A stretch of 64,000 nucleotides of DNA from Platycnemis pennipes. Lineage: Eukaryota; Arthropoda; Insecta; Odonata; Platycnemididae. This document shows, in pieces, positions 59,121 to 64,000 of the stretch. The stretch spans positions 10,174,494-10,238,493 of the forward strand of contig OW121853.1 of assembly GCA_933228895.1 (NCBI GenBank). Direction: 5' to 3'. The translations under genes were made by a program, and so were the position numbers. The notes under the pieces were generated by a model. The model made no database searches. It saw nothing but the letters and a program-made list of their open reading frames with translations, and had not been told where the DNA came from. How positions within the stretch are numbered: position 1 is the stretch's first letter; the number at the start of each line of letters is the position of its first letter.

Positions 59121-61189
59121 AATGAGAAATTTGGGGAAGCGAGACTCCTCGACTAACAAATTAATGCCATCAAGTTCTTCTTCCCTCTCACGCTAACGAA
59201 ATTTTCCCTTTATCACGAGAGTAATACGCTCCCGTATCTCTGGGATGCTTTCATAGTTCGTTCATTTGTCTGATAGAATTTATGCTTCGATTTCTAGTTA
59301 AAAGTTTTATCCAAGGCGAAGCAGGTTGTCATATACGTCTTTGAATCCAGAAAACTGGAAGATTCATCAAAAGAAAAAAGGATGCATTTGATCAATTAAT
59401 AATAATATGATGATACAATATGTAGCATGTGTTTGGGGACGAATCTTTTCAGCAAAATTTTGAGAGTTAAATTATTTCATGCATTTCAAATATTTTTGTC
59501 ATAATCACGATATACGATTGGCAAAACTTGTTTCAACGTGCCATTGCCAATAGTCTTCGAGCAAATGGAACGGGAAATATTTAAGATTATAACCTGATAT
59601 TCTCACCCTTAGCGAAAGACTTGTGTATCGAAGTATAGTTTCAAAGAATTCCTACAAGCCAAAGTGACTCTACAGCATCTACAAAGTTGAGTGCATTTGA
59701 GTGACCCGAAGTAATCTTCTACTCGTGCTTACCTAAAATTCCTGTGAAAACGGCCGTTTGCACCAGCGTATCCTGTGGTTACGGCTATCTTCACCGCTTT
59801 CAATCTGAACGACTTGCCTACACCACAGGGGAATGTAGTTTGCGGGGGCGAGGAGACAGGCGACGCAGAGGAGGTACCAGTGGCTTCAAGAATGAGGATA
59901 TTAACTCTTCGGAGTGGTAAACTTCAGCCGTTACCTAGAATCAAAGTACAAAATTACTACATGGGCCGCTATTGATGCTTATCAACACAAAATGCTACAG
60001 TGACGAAAATGCGTTTCATTCTAGCATTTAAGTTTACTGAATATTCAATGCTACAGAGCACGTAACCTTAGGTATAATCATGCAACATTTTTGTGGAAAC
60101 GTAAATGTATTGATGCCTCGCAGCCAACAAAATGAGCATTTGTAGTGAATGATTATAGGGGGCGGTCAACATTTGATATTTCTCGAGGAGATTAAATAGC
60201 TAAAATAAATTGTTATTCGTTTCGCATCAAAGATAAAAACTGTTTCTCAATTTATTTTAAAGATCATATCAATTAAAAATAAATGTTTTCTCTTGAAATA
60301 AATAGTGGAAAATTGGGAGGTAAATTATTAATTTAAAACTTGAATATAGAGGATAAAATAGGTACATTTCAATTCGTTTAAAGTTCAAAGCTTTTTCCAC
60401 GAACTAGTGGCTTGTAAAAGTTTCTCGTGAGACTCAATCACGACTACCTAATATGTTTAACCCAATTTACATTTCTGTTACAAAAACATGCATACAAATT
60501 ATAGGAATCAACAGCCCCAAATAACTTTGCTTCTAAAAGAGAATCACATGTCCAAGATTTACATGAATAGAATAAATTACGCTAAGTGTTCATATAATTT
60601 ATGTATATACCTAATTTTAATGTAAAGTAATTTCAATGGAAATGAATAGTACTATTCTACTGACAAGTACCTTCTTGCATTGCCCATTGCAAGTTATTCG
60701 TCTTTCTACATACCAATATTATTCCATTTAACGAATGTTTTATTTTCCTATTTTAATGTTGCTCTTATGCTCTTCACTCCCACTGCCTACCATTATTTTA
60801 TTTTTATTGATTTTCTGGTGATACTCGGCCATTGTTTTTTCTATGTTAACCAGGGTCTTACTTAAGCCTCTTTCCGTTTATGTATCTAAGTAATCGGAGC
60901 AGGAGAGCATGCTGATTTTTCCCGTGTGTACTCGCTCTTAAAATATTCTCCTTGGCTGCGGTGATTGCTTTCTCGATGAATAGTGTGGGTTTCAGTGCAC
61001 AACTTTCTTTATCCATGCTTTTCTGCATCTGTCAAGTCAGGTTCTTATACTTGTGGGTAATTCTTCAATAGTTGTTGACATATGAATTTACTATAGTGTC
61101 ATGGGCATGGAAAACCAAACCATATTATGTATTCCTTCCATATATCCTGTCAGCTGTCCTGTCCTGTCGAATGTCATCTTTCTCCGTTT
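59121..61189. other. AT-rich sequence; retroelement debris possible near its right end
   Basis: Nothing is recognised in 59121-60880. From 60890 the minus strand may continue the LINE relic described at 61190-61330, but no motif could be read there. Confidence 0.4.
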
Positions 61190-61330
61190 TTTTTTCTGAT
61201 AAAGAAGCATAAGGGTCAAACTGCATCCCTTGTACCTTTGCTTGTCCTGAATCCAAATTGGTATTCATCCAGGAACTATTCTGATTTCCATTTTCTTTTC
61301 GTAGGCGATACTCAATACGTTTAAGGCTTG
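61190..61330 (-). mobile_element. RTE-like LINE reverse transcriptase relic
   Basis: On minus, 61322-61296 reads KRIEYRLRKE. After a frameshift, 61260-61216 reads QFGFRTSKGTRDAV and then a stop. An R-I-E segment shortly before Q-F-G-F-R-x-(G/S)-K-G-T-R-D-A matches the start of the reverse transcriptase fingers region in RTE-type LINEs. The downstream polymerase motif is not readable, so this is a small dead fragment, unrelated to the LINE copies near 1-850 and 4105-4510. Confidence 0.6.
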
Positions 61331-61969
61331 TGGTAAGGGTCGTAGCCTCTTCTTCTTGGGTCTAGGGATGAAAGTTTCTACCCGAATCCAGACGATGTCC
61401 CTTCAGTAGAGCTTATTTCACAGAAGGTGAGATACAGAAGAGTGAATGCTTTTTATCCTACATTTTTATTATCAAGGGAGGAACAAAATGAATTTCAGAA
61501 GCCTTACTTTTTCGTAGGTCTATTACTACTGCGTTGAATTCTAATTTAAATATTGAGTCTATCATATCGTCCTTAGACTTCCTTGAGAGAATTTAAGAAG
61601 CATGGGTAAAGGGAAATGGAATAAGTGCCGATGGATATACATGGTGTGTATACTTGGTGAGTATAACTTGCAGTAGGGGTCACTCATGGCACCAGAGACG
61701 GCGGGAAAATGTTTTAAGACGGAAGAGTTACTTACTGGAGTTTAGTTCTTAAGGTTGTGGAGGCTTGAGTACAGGCTGGTGAAGAATTTATCGAGGTCAT
61801 TTTAAAACAATGAATATTAGGTTTTTGTGTTTCTCGAGAATTTCATGCCTGAGTAAATCGTCTTCATTTTCTTTTAAGTCACAGTAAATGACATTTGGAG
61901 CCTGATTCGCTACCTCTGATGTTATTTATTTCACAAACACACACATTATGATTCCATTTATACCAGGGG
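61331..61969. other. Unassigned sequence
   Basis: It may include more 5' sequence of the minus-strand LINE relic, but nothing readable was found. Confidence 0.4.
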
Positions 61970-62270
61970 ATTGGTAAGCTGTGGTAGCTAAACTACTGAT
62001 TTCGCATTCTGGGCACGGATTCGAATTCTGGCACTGGTAGATTTTTCCCCTTGTGGAGAGTCCTGTACTCCATTCGTCGTTAAGCAGCAGTTCACGTGGC
62101 AATTTTCGCTTAGATGAAACCAATACTGACACCACATTTCTCTCCGTACTTCCTTTGTTACCAGAAACCTCTTGTCTTTATCCAAATGATGTCTTTGTCG
62201 GTCACCTCCCCCCAGTAACTGCAACCTCAACGAAAGTCGCCACTGAGGATGTGAAGGCAAATAGGTACGC
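61970..62270 (+). mobile_element. tRNA-derived SINE-like element
   Basis: GTGGTAGCTAAACTACTGAT followed by TTCGCATTCTGGGCACGGAT and TCGAATTCTGGC reproduces the A-box, anticodon and B-box pattern of tRNA-derived SINEs (compare GGATTCGAATTCTGG at 62018-62032 with a B-box). The following TAGATTTTTCCCCTTGTGG and tRNA-unrelated body to about 62240 would be the SINE body. There is no clear poly-A or target-site duplication, and the right limit is a guess. Frames on both strands through it (61926-62135, 61988-62272, 62053-62421) are therefore probably not genes. Confidence 0.55.
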
Positions 62271-62919
62271 ATTGTTAACTTCTACGTTAAACATTAAACA
62301 TGTAAACTGTGTGTTGGTAACTTACACTAGGGGCAAACAGGTTTACAACTTGAAGGTACTGTGTAACCTAAGTATTAAGTGCAATTATCAGCATTATCAT
62401 TTCAGCAGTAAAAGTCACTGATTACTTAAACATGCAGCCAGGATGTATTTCCAAAAACATTGTTTCATTGCTGCAAATGTATGGCTTTTAATGCATAAAT
62501 TATATTACTTCGATAAATAATAGTTAGGATGCTATAAAGCATTACGTATTTATTGCTTTAAATATATAGGTTCTAATGACTTTTAGCCGTTAGCATCGCT
62601 TTTCCGCTTTCTATACTTATCGTTTCATGAATAAATGGAGTTCAGATCGGTCACAAACAAATACGGGAAAGTATTTACTTACCTTTCTAGTCTTTTAATA
62701 TAGAGTATCAGATTGATTTAATTTATCTATATGCAATTAAAATGCACATGCATTCTTTAGACAGATTACTGCAGGTATTTAAAATCATAGATCTAAGTTA
62801 TGAATAAAATTGACCATAAAATTAATGAATTTACTTTGAATTTTACTTGGCAATTGAAAAAATTCAAATGCCTGATCATGATCATACTTGTTAAAACGCT
62901 AAAAAATTACTAAAGATGA
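62271..62919. other. AT-rich sequence without recognised gene
   Basis: Nothing recognised. Confidence 0.5.
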
Positions 62920-63310
62920 AGGTAGGGAAAACTAGAAGATATGAGCTGAATTGCGAAAGGAAGATGGAGTAGAAGGATGTTGATGAGGGGCTGAGGGGAG
63001 CGAAGGGAGGTGGTATATTTTTACTCTGAGCGGGAGGGGAGTGGATTTCAGAGGATGGAGGCTAGCAGAGGAGGGAGATGTTGGGTGTAGGGGGGCAAGA
63101 CAGTGGGCGTGGCTCAAGGAGGATGAGCGAAATGTCAGAAGGGAGTGATAGATGAAATAAGTGAAATGAATTAATGGCCGGATGAAAATAAGGGTGCGAG
63201 GGGGGCAGGAGGAGGGGCATCCAAGGAGGCTAACGAGCAGCAAAGAGGATAAAGAAGGGGGAGGGAGGCAAAAAACCGTGGAGGCATCTGGGAAACGAGG
63301 CCCATGTTCG
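62920..63310. repeat. Purine-rich island (purines on plus)
   Basis: GGAGGGG-type sequence. The Pro/Ser-rich minus frame 62932-63243 is its shadow. Confidence 0.55.
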
Positions 63311-64000
63311 CAGCGATGTTCAATTTGTTTCGGCGAACATTGTCTGGGCTCTCTTACAACAGTGATCGATAAAGGAGACTCAGAGAAAAAGGACTTTGTT
63401 ATCCAGGCGTTACGGATTTCTTCGCTGGATATACTTATCCGAGAAAGTGGCGTTCCATATGCAATTACCTCCCTTAGGCTTTGTAGTTGAGTCTCCGAGC
63501 ATGGTTTTTACTATAAATATGCTTACTACTGTCACCTGTGATGCAAATATTTCAATACTTCTTATTTCTAAATAGGATTATCGCAGCCAACTTACGTACC
63601 AAGTGCTTTTCTATTCCTTTCTCGACTTATTTCATGCATTCTTGAAAGGAGGACATTACCACCAAGCAAGCATCGTAAACCTTTAAGACTTCAACATCCC
63701 CAAGAGACAAGATTAAAATTTTTGCCCCTGAAATGGATTTAATTTAGAAGTTAACGCAAGGCCATTATGTAAACCAGCAAAGTTTGTATGGTAAAAAGGA
63801 CAGGCGAGGCACAACCCAAAAGAGGTAATCTCCATTCCATGCTAAGCATTTGGCTGTGAACTTATTTTTTGCAAATGTCTTCCCGTCTTCCTCTTTCCTT
63901 CGCGCTCCCCTCCCCTCTCCCGTCCTCCCAGCCCCACCCTCTACCCCCCAACCACCCCTATTTCCATTTGCAAGGTTCGTTAGCATTTCTTACGCCGCGT
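63311..64000. other. Unassigned sequence with pyrimidine-rich run near the end
   Basis: 63880-63960 is pyrimidine-rich on plus. Otherwise no gene, RNA or repeat was recognised up to the window edge. Confidence 0.45.

Noticed and set aside
62053..62421. 122-codon plus frame
   Set aside because: Overlaps the SINE-like element and has no recognised motif.

Overview
The window looks like a gene-poor, repeat-bearing stretch of an animal genome, most likely an arthropod and probably an insect. It is AT-rich and has no dense open-reading-frame structure. The recognisable coding sequence is broken retroelement protein, and it is littered with short non-autonomous elements. I recognise no intact host gene, rRNA gene or CRISPR array. 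The order or species cannot be fixed from sequence alone.

Layout: two inverted, 5'-truncated relics of one non-LTR (LINE) retrotransposon sit at 1-850 (minus) and about 4105-4510 (plus). The second abuts a CpG-rich island (3650-4105) with divergent ATGGCGG motifs. From 6.4 kb to 44.4 kb there are at least seven hairpin (foldback) elements: 6394-6630, 11841-12324 with another nested at 11922-12189, 19243-19470, 22239-22439, 34516-34773, 36674-36821 and 44205-44365. Most are flanked by target-site duplications of 8-14 bp and carry a short tail on one side only, which fits retroposition better than cut-and-paste. Several contain a CTGATGA / short stem / GAAAC-NNNN-GTC arrangement that resembles a hammerhead ribozyme core. 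A likely Penelope-like element (PLE) relic with a related end motif lies at 20060-20385 (minus). A separate interspersed repeat of about 540 bp occurs three times (14185-14732 minus, 21836-22575 plus, 49815-50350 plus). Each copy has two CCAAT boxes at near-constant spacing, two of the three have a CRE-like TGACGTCA, and the middle copy is split by a hairpin element.

Other mobile sequence includes a hAT-type MITE with an 8-bp duplication (26414-26701), a second MITE with long inverted ends (9090-9379), two tRNA-derived SINE-like units (about 54140-54215 and 61970-62270), and an RTE-like LINE relic (61190-61330 minus). A 127-bp sequence is present twice without visible difference, 1126 bp apart (28133-28259 and 29259-29385).

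The rest is AT-rich sequence punctuated every few kilobases by 0.2-1 kb islands. In these islands one strand is almost all purine (GGAGGGG-like), often switching abruptly to pyrimidine. They generate most of the long Pro/Arg/Gly/Ser-rich open frames, which I do not regard as genes.
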